From the NCBI GenBank assembly GCA_037074705.1, contig CM073596.1:57130001-57194000 (forward strand): a DNA stretch of 64,000 nucleotides, written 5' to 3'. The notes under the pieces are model-generated. The model did not search any database, was not told where the DNA came from, and saw only the letters and a program-made list of their open reading frames with translations. How positions within the stretch are numbered: the first letter of the stretch is position 1; each line of letters begins with the position of its first letter. Position numbers and translations under genes: made by a program. This stretch comes from Zhengitettix transpicula (Eukaryota; Arthropoda; Insecta; Orthoptera; Tetrigidae). Of the stretch, positions 23,801-34,594 are shown piece by piece.

Positions 23801-26255
23801 ACTTTCACACCTCGAAGTAGGCGTGGAGAGGCGAGTTTTCTCCCGCCGGCGTTGCAATATGATTAATTTTCAGAACATGTCGCGACATGTTGCTCTAGTA
23901 ATCACCACCCTCTTCACGACCACATCTGTTTAATTACATCCCATTAAAAAATAAAATAAAAAAGTCGCTTTCACGTGACCGCCAACCAGTAGTAGTTTTC
24001 GCAATACCATCTCGCCCAGTTATTGCCAAAACACTTGTCAGTGGCCGCTGGTAACTCGCCAGTCTCTTGTCTCTACCTGAAATCCCAACTGCAACGGAGA
24101 CACCACCTGAGAGGAATATATGGAGTTTGGACACGACGGAGGGGCGTTGAAAACTATTACTCGCTGTTCACAAGGAAATCAGTAAAAATAATGGAAAAAC
24201 ATTCGTGCTCTACATTTTATCTCGCTAACTCAAAGCACACACATTACACTTCCGAAAGAGATTACGAAGAACAAAGGCGGGGGGGGGGGGGGGGGGGGGG
24301 GACAACAAAAAAACAACAACAACGAAGAAGTGAGATTTATGTGTCTGGAACAAGTTTTAAAGACGATGTTTTGTGTGTGTGTGTGTGTTTGTTAAGAAGA
24401 TGAATAATAATATATGATGATGATGGTGGTGGTGGTGGAACCACACGAGTAAACAAGATAAAAGACGACAGGAGTGTCCAAGGCGCAACTCAGGGCGGAA
24501 CTTTCCAAAACCGTAAGGATTACTCGCCAATTTTAGTAATTCCTTTACTTTCACACCTATTTAAAAGAACCACAATTCCCAATTTTTTTTTTGAGAGACC
24601 CACCCCCCAAGGAACTGTTCACGTGAGATGGTTAGAAATGGACCGGCAAGATGACAGCGTTCTTTAATAGGCTCGAGTATTTAAGGTTAAATCTAATTTA
24701 ATTTCCGGAATAACCATGTGCATACAAAGAACAAAGGAAGCAACAAATAATACATTTTAGAATGAAACTAAAAGAAAAACCTCATTATTTGTTTAAATAC
24801 TAACGACTTGTTTGAAGTCACTTTCTTAACCTTTTAAATTTTAGAAAATGTCGTAGTCACTCACGACTCTGGAACTTTTAAAGCTTTCGTCACCATATAT
24901 GTAGCAAATGATATGGAAAATTTAAATTCATACAATAGCACAACATAGAACAGTTTATAAATAATTCTACACCAATAGCACGTTCACAAAAAAACTATAT
25001 TAATAATAATCGCCGGCAATAATGAGGCTGCACTGAATTTCACAAATACTTTCATTACAATAATATAATTGATATGCAGAAAATAATGGCACGATACTTA
25101 AAACGAGAAAGACTGCGAACACACACACACACACACACCGCGTCGTAACCGGAACCATGCAATCAAGTTTTAACGATCGCGTTCTTGAATAACGTCAACC
25201 GTCTTGAGCTGTAATTCGGAACGATTTAAACAAAGGAACATGCAACTAAACGGAAGATATGATACAGAGATATGTAGATCTCTCAATTTATTTGTTTTTT
25301 TTTTCTGCAAACTCGCTGAAGATTTTGTTGTAATCTCCTTGGACACTAAACATCTTTGTGGCTTCTGAATAGTCTCTCAGGTCTCTCTGTTTTATTTTAA
25401 AATAGATTAAATAGTTGCAACTCTTGTACGTATCATATCTTTGCCTTTGAAACGCTTCCGAACGCAACAAAGAAATTGATTGTCGTCCGTGTCTGAAATT
25501 GAGAGAAAACACGCACAGAAAGAAAGAAAAACCTACAACGGTCATTTTTTTTTATTTTATCTTTGGAAACTGCAGACTGATACCACTCAATTTCTTACCT
25601 TCCCGCAGTTATGGTTTTGTATTCCTACGCGCACGGTCGGCAATTTTGCGCAACAAGAAAGTTTGCGAAAAAGACAAAGAAACGACTCATCGGCGTGGTG
25701 ACGAAACCGGCTTCTTCCACACACACACACACACACTGAACCACTCATTATTTCCACACCCCCCCCCCCCCCGAACTATGTGATAAAGTTTTTAAATGTA
25801 CCACTGAGAAAAAAAGTTGGTATACGAAAGAACGCGTACAGCAGACCCGTGAACGATAGAATCCTGATGACTGCTGTGCTGGTTTTCAAGTCACCGAACG
25901 GGAGAACATAGAAAAATGACACTATGGTCCAAGTATAACAGACAGACGAGCAGCGTAACAATGGTTCGTCAATAAACCAATGTTCGGATAATCACGGTGA
26001 TACATATTTTTTTTTAAAAAAAAGAGGATACACACAAAATGCAAAGAACTTTCAAATCCCAGGGACACTGGGTTGCGGACTTTCTTTCACCACTGAATAA
26101 AATGAGATCGTCCACGTCCGCAGTGAGAGGAAAGTTAGGTTGGAGCGTGGACAGGGACAGGGGAAGGAAGCCGGTCCTGAGACCGGCGTCTGACGCGCTC
26201 TTGCTGTACAAATAAGAGAGAGAGAGAAACTTACGTCGTGACCGATCTGCCCCAT
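17870..26255 (-). CDS. Sesn: Sestrin, eight exons
   Basis: Stress-induced regulator that binds GATOR2 and thereby restrains TORC1; the N-terminal half resembles alkylhydroperoxidases. Exons in transcript order: 26255-26235, 20505-20335, 20089-19907, 19781-19565, 19025-18733, 18650-18460, 18376-18232, 17956-17870. All seven introns are GT-AG, phases match, and the joined frame gives 435 aa. Landmarks: GRHQCSYL with Cys71 and Tyr73; [26 protein letters not shown] helix in exon 4; YNLTYYT (Thr329, Thr332) and RRAIWNY (Arg345) matching the leucine pocket of human SESN2; DDYDYGE (Asp361-Asp362) matching the GATOR2-contact DD; HSEK (Glu406); and the C-terminal [14 protein letters not shown] helix. 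The position of SESN2 Trp444 is Leu399, and that of His132 is Gln78. The start is the ATG of MGQIGHD (G at -3 and +4); the frame stays open 28 codons upstream but without ATG. Slightly shorter than human sestrins, mostly at the N-terminus. Confidence 0.95.
20506..26234 (-). other. Sestrin intron 1 (5.7 kb)
   Basis: Bounded by GTAAGT after the exon-1 GAC codon and by TTGTTGCAG before the exon-2 ACT codon; both ends are phase 0. It contains homopolymers (C run 22215-22232, G run 24279-24301, C run 25759-25772), a CAG run (about 23462-23476), GT/CA runs near 24370, 25120 and 25720, and tRNA-like box B sequence near 23198-23212 on the minus strand. No separate gene was recognised inside it. An undetected alternative first exon is possible. 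Confidence 0.85.
23190..23480. repeat. Possible tRNA-derived SINE remnants
   Basis: The minus strand at 23198-23215 reads GAGTTCGATTCCCGG, a good box B. On the plus strand near 23378-23420 a tRNA-like stretch follows (CCCAGTGGTTAGATTG). Neither forms a full cloverleaf that I can draw by hand, so these are treated as weak SINE remnants. Confidence 0.25.
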
Positions 26256-26480
26256 GTCTGCTGGCGTGAGGGCCGCAGCCTCCGCGATTTCGCTGACGAC
26301 GGGAATGGTGGTGCCTGTCGTGGTAGCTAACACTGCACCTCACAGCACTCGCACATGTCCTTCCCCTCGCTGCCCCGGGACCCGACTGAGCTCTCGCACG
26401 CCAGCAACATCTGACTGCGCCCCCCCCCTACCCCGAGGGAGGGGGGCAGCCGCGTCGCCATTGGCTGGCGCTGCGACCAA
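26256..26480 (-). promoter_or_regulatory. Sestrin 5' UTR and GC-rich 5' flank with CCAAT box
   Basis: The sequence just upstream of the sestrin start is the most GC- and CpG-rich stretch near the gene and includes C/G-rich tracts at 26419-26450. A CCAAT motif in the gene's orientation lies at 26464-26460, about 205 bp upstream of the chosen ATG. The frame of exon 1 is open back to a TGA at 26342-26340. No TATA box is obvious, which fits a CpG-rich promoter. The transcription start is not known. Confidence 0.45.
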
Positions 26481-27254
26481 ACAGCTGGTTACATCAGCCC
26501 ACATAGCAACAAACCGTCAACTGCTCGCTCTGCTCCAGATCAATATTCATAGCACACACACACACACACACCTCTCAGAGAAATACGTCCATCGCGTCGT
26601 CTCCGCCGAGGACGGGAATTTTCTTTAATAAGAGCGACCAAGTGCGCGAGACCCGCCGAGGTACTTGCAAGGCTGCGCCCTCGCGGAGAACAAAGAAAAT
26701 GTCAGTCAGACCCCCGCAACGGTAAGAAGTTCCGTCCGTTTACCGCAGCACTGCCTCGCAAATGTCACCGATATACGTCGTCCGACTTTCATGAAGAAAA
26801 AAAAACGGATGACTGTTGATTTAGAGACAAAGATCAACTCACGTAAGAAATTTAAACAGTCATAATATAAATGAAACGAAATGTCAGGCAGGTCTGGTAG
26901 TTGTGACAAACCTCATCTGGAAGGTCAAGATTGTCCAATGTCGCTGACAAAAGCAGACAAGGGGATTTTAAGACTGCAGCCAATAACCACTCATCAACGC
27001 CCAATTTTAAGTCAGAAAAATGGGTTTATTAAATTAACAACGATTTTTCGGTCACGGTGATCCATCAATTTATTTTTTAAAAAAACTTGAACCTGATGAG
27101 GTCGCAAATTAAGCGATAAAACGTTGTTGGTTTAATAAATTCCTTTCACTGTCTTAAAATTGGCTGATTTAGTCTTCTCAATAGTCAATATTTCAATTGT
27201 GACTAAACTAAATAACATCAACCTCAAATCCAACAGTCCTAAATTTCAGACACC

Positions 27255-27570
27255 ACCAGTTTATAGAAGAACAAAAATTCTCTCTCTTTTCAGGTTCCAT
27301 CACAAGACCTGCTGTTGATTTTATAAAATTTGTTTAACAAAAACAATTAAAATAAAACAATAAAGCTCAACATAACTACAAAACATTAAATTTCGGGATA
27401 TTGTCCCCTCTGTGTCATAAGGTCCTTCACTTTACAAGAAAACTGAAATAGAGAGAGATCCAAGGTGCATAATGACTACTATTAGGTGGGTTGTCTACTT
27501 AATTACAACTGAACACTGTAGCATAGACTGCTTTTTTTAAAAAAAACAATAATTATTATAATAATAAAGA
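27255..27570 (-). repeat. Block duplicated on the far side of sestrin, copy 2
   Basis: Partner of 16365-16740, same orientation, lying about 1 kb upstream of the sestrin start. It retains the TCACAAGACCTGCTG, GATATTGTCC, CTCTGTGTCATA and TGAACACTGTAGCATAGAC landmarks, with small deletions relative to the downstream copy. No coding capacity is visible. Confidence 0.8.
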
Positions 27571-27701
27571 ATAATTAAGAGTGTACTGTAGAGTATTAAA
27601 TCGTAATTATTGTGTTAAATCAAAAACAATAATTATTATAATAATAAAGAATAATTAAGAGTGTACTGTAGAGTATTAAATCGTAATCATTGTGTTAAAT
27701 C
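27547..27701. repeat. 80-bp tandem duplication
   Basis: Two nearly identical units with a period of 80 bp, each running from CAATAATTATTATAATAATAA through GTGTACTGTAGAGTATTAAATC to TTGTGTTAAATC. The only obvious differences are one T/C change and the junction A-run. It starts inside the right end of the duplicated block at 27255-27570. Confidence 0.9.
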
Positions 27702-27983
27702 ACCGAGATGATGATTCATTAAAATTAATTCTATTTCATAATTGGGACTATTATTTGCTCCTTGACTTAATATTGACGTGTCTCGATCCCACATAAATTA
27801 TTACAGTACCCTCATTAATTGTAATAATTATTAAACCTTCACCTGACTGACCGTTATATTCATTTACTGTATTTCCAAAAAAGGACACAATAAAAAAAAT
27901 AATCATTTCCATTAAGACGGACCTCAGACTGTTTATACGGAAAAAAAAGTATAATTATAGAATGCATGGAATATTTATATGTT

Positions 27984-28770
27984 ACTAGCTGGGTGCCCGG
28001 CGTTGCCCGAGATGACATTTATCTATAACCCCCGATATGACTCCAATTTCGGCTGCTTTTGCGCAATTTTTATGTAACGCTACTCGAACCCTAAAATCAT
28101 TATAATTAACTCTGAAAAATATTTCTTCAACGCAAATATCTGCCGTGTTTGCATGTTCCAAAATTTGCACCCCAGCTACCCCTGCATCTGAGGGCTAAAT
28201 GCCAATTTGAATGTCGTAACTAAACACAGTGACTTCCATAACCTTTGATTTGACTCCAATCTCGGTTGTATTCGCTTTATTTTACTGTAAAGCATCTCCA
28301 CCCCCAAACCCGAATGGTGTCCTTTTCACAGGGCGTAGGGGATGAAAATTGTATTCAGATAACATTGGTAGAAACACTATCAATATCTTTGACCCCTAAA
28401 AATATTTATCCGACTCAAGTATCGGCTGTTTTAGTATGTTTAAATATTTCCACCCCCGCTTCTGGGGGTGGAAGACGCGTCTCACCCCGACAGTGTTTGT
28501 TTCCTGGTCGCAAAGAACACGTGTACGAAATTTGGTGAAAATTGCTCGACTGGTGTAGATTTGTATTTTATTTAGAAAAAGTTTGTATGGGAAATAGAAA
28601 AGGGCTGTTTTTAGGGTTTTCCCCGGAAATTATTCGATTTTTTCTCGCCTTTTAAACCTTCCCTAGACCTCCACGAACATTTCAAGACTAAGATAAGATA
28701 AATCCGTTCAGCTGTTCTCGAGTTTTAGTGAGACTAACGAACAGCAATTCATTTTTATATATATAGATAG
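27984..28770 (+). mobile_element. E2 interspersed element, copy 1
   Basis: Starts ACTAGCTGGGTGCCCGGCG and ends AACAGCAATTCATTTTTATATATATAG. Nearly collinear over its full ~780 bp with 42222-42990 (same strand) and 57818-58596 (opposite strand). Internal C-rich palindromic segment CACCCCCGCTTCTGGGGGTG (28450-28469). Short frames inside are shared fragments without domains. The fixed ends and TA-repeat 3' end suggest a non-autonomous retroelement or related repeat; class is not established from this sequence. Confidence 0.85.
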
Positions 28771-29290
28771 ATGAGAAGTTTTGGAGTTGTTCTTTTAAAT
28801 CAAAGATAGTCTCTGAACATCACAGAGATACACAAAGGGAATGCAACTGTTTCAATTCATCGATAACGATATAAACGTTACATTTATCGTTGGCTAAATC
28901 AATACGTAATGATAATCCTATAGTTTAGACTGAATTTTCCAGATCAATTAATGAATCGGATGAACATAAATATATCTCAATTATTTTTTAAAAACCGTAA
29001 GTAATGATTAACAATTTATTATTTATATGGCGGAATAACAATATTTATCGTTGTAATGTTCAATTGGGTTTCCGAGTTATAGGTTAAAAGTGCACGATAT
29101 AATTAAAATTATATATTAGATACTCCTGTAACCATTTGACATCAAATTTTGCAATTACGGAAAAGAACGTAAATAAAGATTAAATTTGTAAAAAAAAGGA
29201 AGATATTATTATATTAATTTGTATTCAAATAGATAATGACCGTAAATTCATAATAAATTAGTTCCCACGATTAATAAATAAATATATTGC
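28771..29290. other. AT-rich DNA, no gene seen
   Basis: Low-complexity A/T-rich sequence between the E2 copy and the structured repeat at 29.3 kb. Confidence 0.5.
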
Positions 29291-29304
29291 CGGAATATTG
29301 CATA

Positions 29305-29425
29305 TAAGGAACGTAGGTTTTCCCGGGTGTAACTGCTTCACCAGAAGGGGATGGCGGTGCAAGCCATCGAAACGTCGTGGAAATTAAACGACGCTACCCG
29401 GTTGGAATCCCGAGAAAACTTTATC
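29305..29425 (+). repeat. Structured repeat fragment with three-way-junction potential
   Basis: Pairings visible: CCGGGT (29323-29328) with ACCCGG (29396-29401); GATGGC (29350-29355) with GCCATC (29363-29368); CGTCGT (29373-29378) with ACGACG (29388-29393). GAAA (29369-29372) sits between the second and third stems, as in a hammerhead ribozyme. A related segment near 41978-42055 shares GAAGATG-like, TCGAAACGTCG and CCCGAG parts and the ACTTTTTATCC-like exit. Element class unknown. Confidence 0.5.
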
Positions 29426-29752
29426 CATATTGCATATAGTTTATACATTGTCATTTTCAGAAATGTGTATTATAATAGCCATATTTTGATAAATATATAA
29501 ATCCACAGTCCTAGAATCACCCAATTGTCTGAGTTCCAACTAGTGCGTTAATATGACAGGACTGATTTTATGACGCTTGGACTCGTACATTTTTGCAGGC
29601 CACGAAGTCGCAAGAGCCCTGCGAAATTTACCCGGTTTTGATGTTATACTGATGATGGTTAAAGGACAACCATCTGGTCAGAACTGTTAACTTCTTAATA
29701 CTGCTTCGAGCAATTAAGTTAATAGGCTGATTTTTAACATGTATAATCTATC

Positions 29753-30312
29753 CTTTTTTTTTAGGGCAACAGGTTACATGAGGGTGATCCACGTTGGACA
29801 ACTCCACTTTAATAGCATAGGAAGGGATTTGAAAGGGGGGATGTGGAAGGGTAGAAGAAGGTAGCCAAGGGGTTAACTAGGGCCCCCGGGCTATATTTTA
29901 AGGATCCTACCCAGCATTCGCCTGAAAGTAATGCAGGGGAAACCCTAGAAAAACCTGCATCAACGTAGGTCGGGCATTGGGTACTTGTCCCACGCCCTTC
30001 CGATAGCGGGAGAAGCGTTTGCTGTGGGGACGCAGCATTCCCTTCTCCGTGCCTCGACCAGTTTAGGAGGCAGCTGGCCGAATATTCCAATGGGAATAGC
30101 GAACAACTCTTACCGTATGCCCAAGGTCTGCGACCCTGGAACATACACCTCTCAGAACAGGCCGAGGTGCCTCGGCTTGTGGGAACCTTAGTTGAAAAAC
30201 GGGGAGAAAAAGGCATACCCAAAGGTAGCCCCTTCGTATCTCTCCTAAAAGGTTCTGCCTGCGAGAGAAAATCCCTCGCAGGTATTGCCTGCGAGAGAAT
30301 AGCCCTCGCAGG
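29753..30312 (-). mobile_element. E1 poly(A) retroposon, copy 1
   Basis: Minus-strand element whose 3' poly(A) appears as the T run at 29753-29762, followed on the plus strand by GGGCAACAGGTTACATGAGGG. Collinear with 37817-38381 over ~550 bp, including the paired GCCTGCGAGAGAA repeats at its 5' end. It contains the shared non-domain reading frames seen in the other copies. Together with copy 37817 it is among the longest members present; full element length is unknown. Confidence 0.85.
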
Positions 30313-33300
30313 CCTCTCTTCTCCCAGCTCATGCCCAAGGTCGGATGTCATTGAAGTTATATTTGAAGGATTTTAGATTCAGAGTATGAAAGCAACGAGC
30401 TTTGTGCTATTATTGCATTTACTATTTTATTTCTGACTTATTTTTCCTTTGAATTGCATATACTTTTGTTATGAATTATTTCGACGGAGGTTCTCCCCGC
30501 CCTCACACCAGACCGCCATATTAGTCATTAATTACGCAGGCGTGTTCATATCTTATGTCGTGGAAGTTCTTTCAGTATAGCATTTCTTTGTCGCAACGAG
30601 AGGTGACAAAAAAAGAAGTCAGGAGGATAAACCGCGTGACTCAACGAGCCTCCGATAATTATCTTGCGAGGAAAGGCGCACACACTCACACACACACTCA
30701 CACACTCACACTCACACTATCCAAATCACTTATCGCCTTGGAAGCAACTTTTCTACAGGTCATTAGATTCGGGGTTATGCGGCTGATAACCCTCACCTCA
30801 AAGAGGTTCCGGTAGTCATTAATTATTTTTTTGAAAAAGAGCGTGGTCTTGTTGAAGAAGGCGTCTCCATGGGCAGGGCTGAACTAAGTAGGTCCGTGTG
30901 TTCGGGGTCCGTAAATGACCCTCTGGAGACGTTCACTACATTGTCAATATTTTCTTCATCCACTGACATTTTATTTTCTTCTCCCCGCGATGCTAGTTCG
31001 ACGTTATAATTTAATCGGTTTAAATTATTAAACAATGTCCCTTTTTTTCATAATTTATCCTTTCATTATCCTCAATCCTTTCTTCAAGACGTTCCCTGAC
31101 CGAAACTTTCTAATGTCACGTGTTCGTTTTTCTAATTATTTTAATAAAGTATTAAGATTCATATGTCACGTTGTATATTTACATTATACCCCTATGGTTC
31201 TTTTTACCAATCAACAATATTCAAAACTCTTGAATAAATTTACCGAAGATATTTATTAATTTGAAAATTCAGTAGTATCTCTGAGTATCGTAAAAACATA
31301 AAACTGGCCTTTTTTTTATTTATATATTCACATAATTCGGTAAATATTTAATTCATAGATAATAACTCTATCATCAGTCTCGATTATTAATTCTATTTAT
31401 TATTCTTTGAAACTTTTGATCTGTCCGATCGTTTACGTATTAATCTATATATTTTAGATATTAATTAATTTTTTTAATTACATAACCTTAATTCTTTTCA
31501 CCATCTATCATAATTATATTCTTTTACAATTAGACTTCTTTTGTTTTCACCTACTTATAATTTCCAGTTGTCGTTCTTTTTTTTAATGTTGCATATCGAT
31601 CGCCAAAGAAATTAAATTTATTTGGTTCACATAATTCATATGAATTTTTTAATAAACTATTTTAAATACAACATTTTATAGTTCATATAATTTTTTCTTT
31701 GATTTTCTAAATATGATTGTAGCCTTCAGTTAAATTTAATTATTTTAACAACTATTTTTTATTTTTACCTTAATAATTTCCAATTAAATAATTTTATTCG
31801 CTCCTTGAAGATAATTATTACTAGATATTTTTAATTTCGAATGGAAATTTATTGAGAGTTTAATGTCTTTAGCTGTTGATCTTTGTGATGTAGGTAGGAA
31901 TGCCTGGGTCACGTATTCGTTAGTGAGAGCGTCGTTGTATGGCAACTGGAGAGCCTTGAAAATCCATTAACGTACGGATGGGAAACGTGTAGCAACAATT
32001 TCGACGTGTTCCTTTTCCGCCTATTATTCACCGTGCGTGCATGTGCGTGTGTGTGAGTGAGTGTGAGTGTGCGTTCTCCTTGCTTCAGACTTGCGGCCGA
32101 TGTGGAATACGTAACGAAGCCAAGTCACAGAGCAACCGAGAGGAGAAAGAAAGAAGGGAGAGGAGAGGAGAGAAAAAGGACGAGTGTCGTGGCAGGAGGA
32201 CGTAGTGGGAGGGAACACTCGTATTATAGACACAATTGAGACGAGGCCCCGGCCGCATTATCTTCGCTACAAAGAGGGAGAAAACTGACTGTTTTACTAT
32301 GTATTGTGACTCTTCAGGAAGGGTGGCAAAAAAAAAGCGACGAAAGTTAATTTAGTAAGATGTTTCTTGCGCGTTTTACACTTTTTCTTTGGCATGTCTT
32401 GTCGAGGTCGTAAGAAAAGGACTGCTGTATAAAAAAAAAACAGATTAATTTCGAAGAAAATTGAGACACTTTATCGCTTCAATAAATAATTTATAATGAA
32501 ACGTGTCGAGGAAAGATGAGGATCAGGCCACGGCTTTCGCTTTATAGTCAAAAAAAAAACAACTTGGAGGAGTCACACATTGGAAATATATCCCCTCAGA
32601 AAAGGCTGCTGTGTTCCAGGCGGTTGATTTACAGTGTCCTTATGGCTGATATCCTCTCTGTCATACATGTTATTATTATTCCGAATGTTTTAACAGTAAT
32701 GTAACTGTTTTTCTCTCTCCTTCTCGTATCCTTTGCACTTGTGTATTTTCCTATTTTTCTACTCTATTGTATTAATCCACTTCCCCCCCCTCCTCCCCGA
32801 GATGACATTATCTTATTCATATTTTAATTTTTGCCCTTTATTTTCAGATTGTCCATTCAACTAAAGTAGTCATTAAAGTACTTTCATAGTTGTGCTATAC
32901 ATGAATGAAATTTGACTTGTCTGTCTCTCCCAGTACTTGACTAATGGAATCAGGAAATCGAAATCGATTCCTTAATAATAACCTGACGAGTTGAGGACGG
33001 GCTCATGAGCCTATATTCTGGACATCTTCATTTGAGGTTTCCCTCATTTGCCCTCAATCGTTTCATCCAAATTCTGGTAGAAGACAAACATTGCCGAGTA
33101 ACTTGACCCTGAATCCGAAATGTATCATACAAGCTGTCGTCAGTCTTATGATGATTGGGTGTTGGCGCTGAGGTGACGAGTGATTGATGAGATCAGGGTG
33201 AAGATTGCCAATTTTCACAGTAATACATTTACTGAGTTCATTTTCAATCAGACTTTCTTCAATTTGAATAAACTCACATATTGGAGTTCACAAAATATGT

Positions 33301-33790
33301 GGACAATCACGATGAATCCAAATTCTGTCCAAGTAGTGGCGAAGAAGAAAATCGAATCGCTCTTCCACAACAACAGATCTAAATCCGGCTCCTTCTCCGT
33401 TGGACCAGTGCTGCCAAATTAAGGTCATTAGGAACAGAAGGAACTGAAGAGTTCTGGAATTTTTCAGTGAATATTTTTTTTCTTCTAGGGAAACGATTCT
33501 CAGTCTAGACGTCGTCTCAACGTCCCTATTTTTCACACCCAACGTCTTCGTTGAATGAGGAATTACTTCTGTCTGTTCCGCCTCTTCGAGAAGAGTATTT
33601 TTTCTCCTCCTTTTATCCTGTTGTGACAGTTCTTTACTTTATGATTTATGAGTCACTTCTTAGTATATCTCTCCGTATGACACAAGAAGGTCTACGTCTA
33701 TTCTCTCTATAGCTAAGGTGATATTCGGATATTTTTCAAGGCAACCCATACTTGTGTTATCCTAGTATCAAGAAACAACTGTTACTTTGT
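30313..33790. other. Intergenic DNA, no gene recognised
   Basis: Contains a CACA(CT) microsatellite at 30680-30718 and a GTGTGAGT-rich microsatellite at 32045-32070. The interval 31.2-31.9 kb is extremely AT-rich. Short frames show no recognisable domain. Confidence 0.5.
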
Positions 33791-34070
33791 AATAAGAAAA
33801 ATAGTCAAAATAAGTGATAATATGAATACCACACAACGTTTATGGGAGCCTTGTCCCTTTCTTCAAGAGCTAAGAAGAGCCTAGAGCGACACAACTGCAC
33901 TAGTCCGTTGACAAACTACAAAAAATATATAATCAATAAGAAATATAGCCAATGCAGACAAAAAAGGGTAATATAAATACCATACAAGGTCCCCCCCCCA
34001 GTTGTGTCTCTCTCTCGACTCTTACTTATTTTCTGCGCCTGAAGAAAGGAACAAAGCTTCCAGGAACTCC
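33791..34070. repeat. E3 fragments
   Basis: A minus-type copy of ACCACACAACGTTTATGGG, CTAAGAAGAGCCTAGAGCGACACAACTGCACT lies at about 33830-33905. The start of a second unit (CAGACAAAAAAGGGTAATATAAATACCATAC) lies at 33954-33985, breaking at a C run. A plus-strand CTGAAGA (34039-34045) with GGAA/TTCC hairpin and GGAAC follows directly, abutting the E1 copy at 34071. Confidence 0.65.
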
Positions 34071-34519
34071 GTTTTTGAACTAAGGTTCCCACAAGCCGAG
34101 GCACCTCGGCCTGTTCTGAGAGGTGTATGTTCCGGGGTCACAGAACTTGGGCATACGGTAAGAGTTGTCCGCTATTCCCATTGGAATAGTCGGCCAGCTG
34201 CCTCCTAAACTAGTCGAGGCACGGAGAAGGGAATGCTGCGACCCCACAGCAAACTCCTATCCCGCTATCGGAAGGGCGTGGGACAAGTACCCAATGCCCG
34301 ACCTACCTGATGAAGGTTTTCCTAGGGTTTGTCCTGCATTTCTTTTAGGTGAATACCGGGTAGGATCCTTAAACCATAGTCATGGGGCCCTAGTTACCCT
34401 TGGCTACCTTCCTCCACCCTTCTACATCCCCCCTTTCAAATCCCTTTCCTATTCTATAAGAGGGAAGTTGCCACTATGTGGATTACCCTATACATAGCCT
34501 GTCTACACCCCCCAAAAAA
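34071..34519 (+). mobile_element. E1 retroposon, copy 2
   Basis: Plus-strand copy starting at GTTTTTGAACTAAGGTTCCC, 5'-truncated relative to the 63 kb copy, ending in a degenerate A-rich tail (CCCCCCAAAAAAAA). Diverged at its 3' end (GATTACCCTATACATAGCC). The open frame at 34165-34497 is the E1-internal frame also seen in other copies; it has no recognisable domain. Confidence 0.85.
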
Positions 34520-34563
34520 AACAAAAGACAAAAATTTTTCATTTCAACTGTTAATTTGAATTG

Positions 34564-34564
<1 letters not shown>

Positions 34565-34590
<26 letters not shown>
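34565..34590. repeat. (TA)n microsatellite
   Basis: Uninterrupted TA dinucleotide tract following the E1 copy. Confidence 0.9.

Positions 34591-34594
<4 letters not shown>

Noticed and set aside
26256..26333. Extending sestrin to a GTG start at 26333
   Set aside because: GTG is not a normal nuclear start codon in animals. The downstream ATG has a good context, so the upstream 26 codons are treated as 5' UTR.
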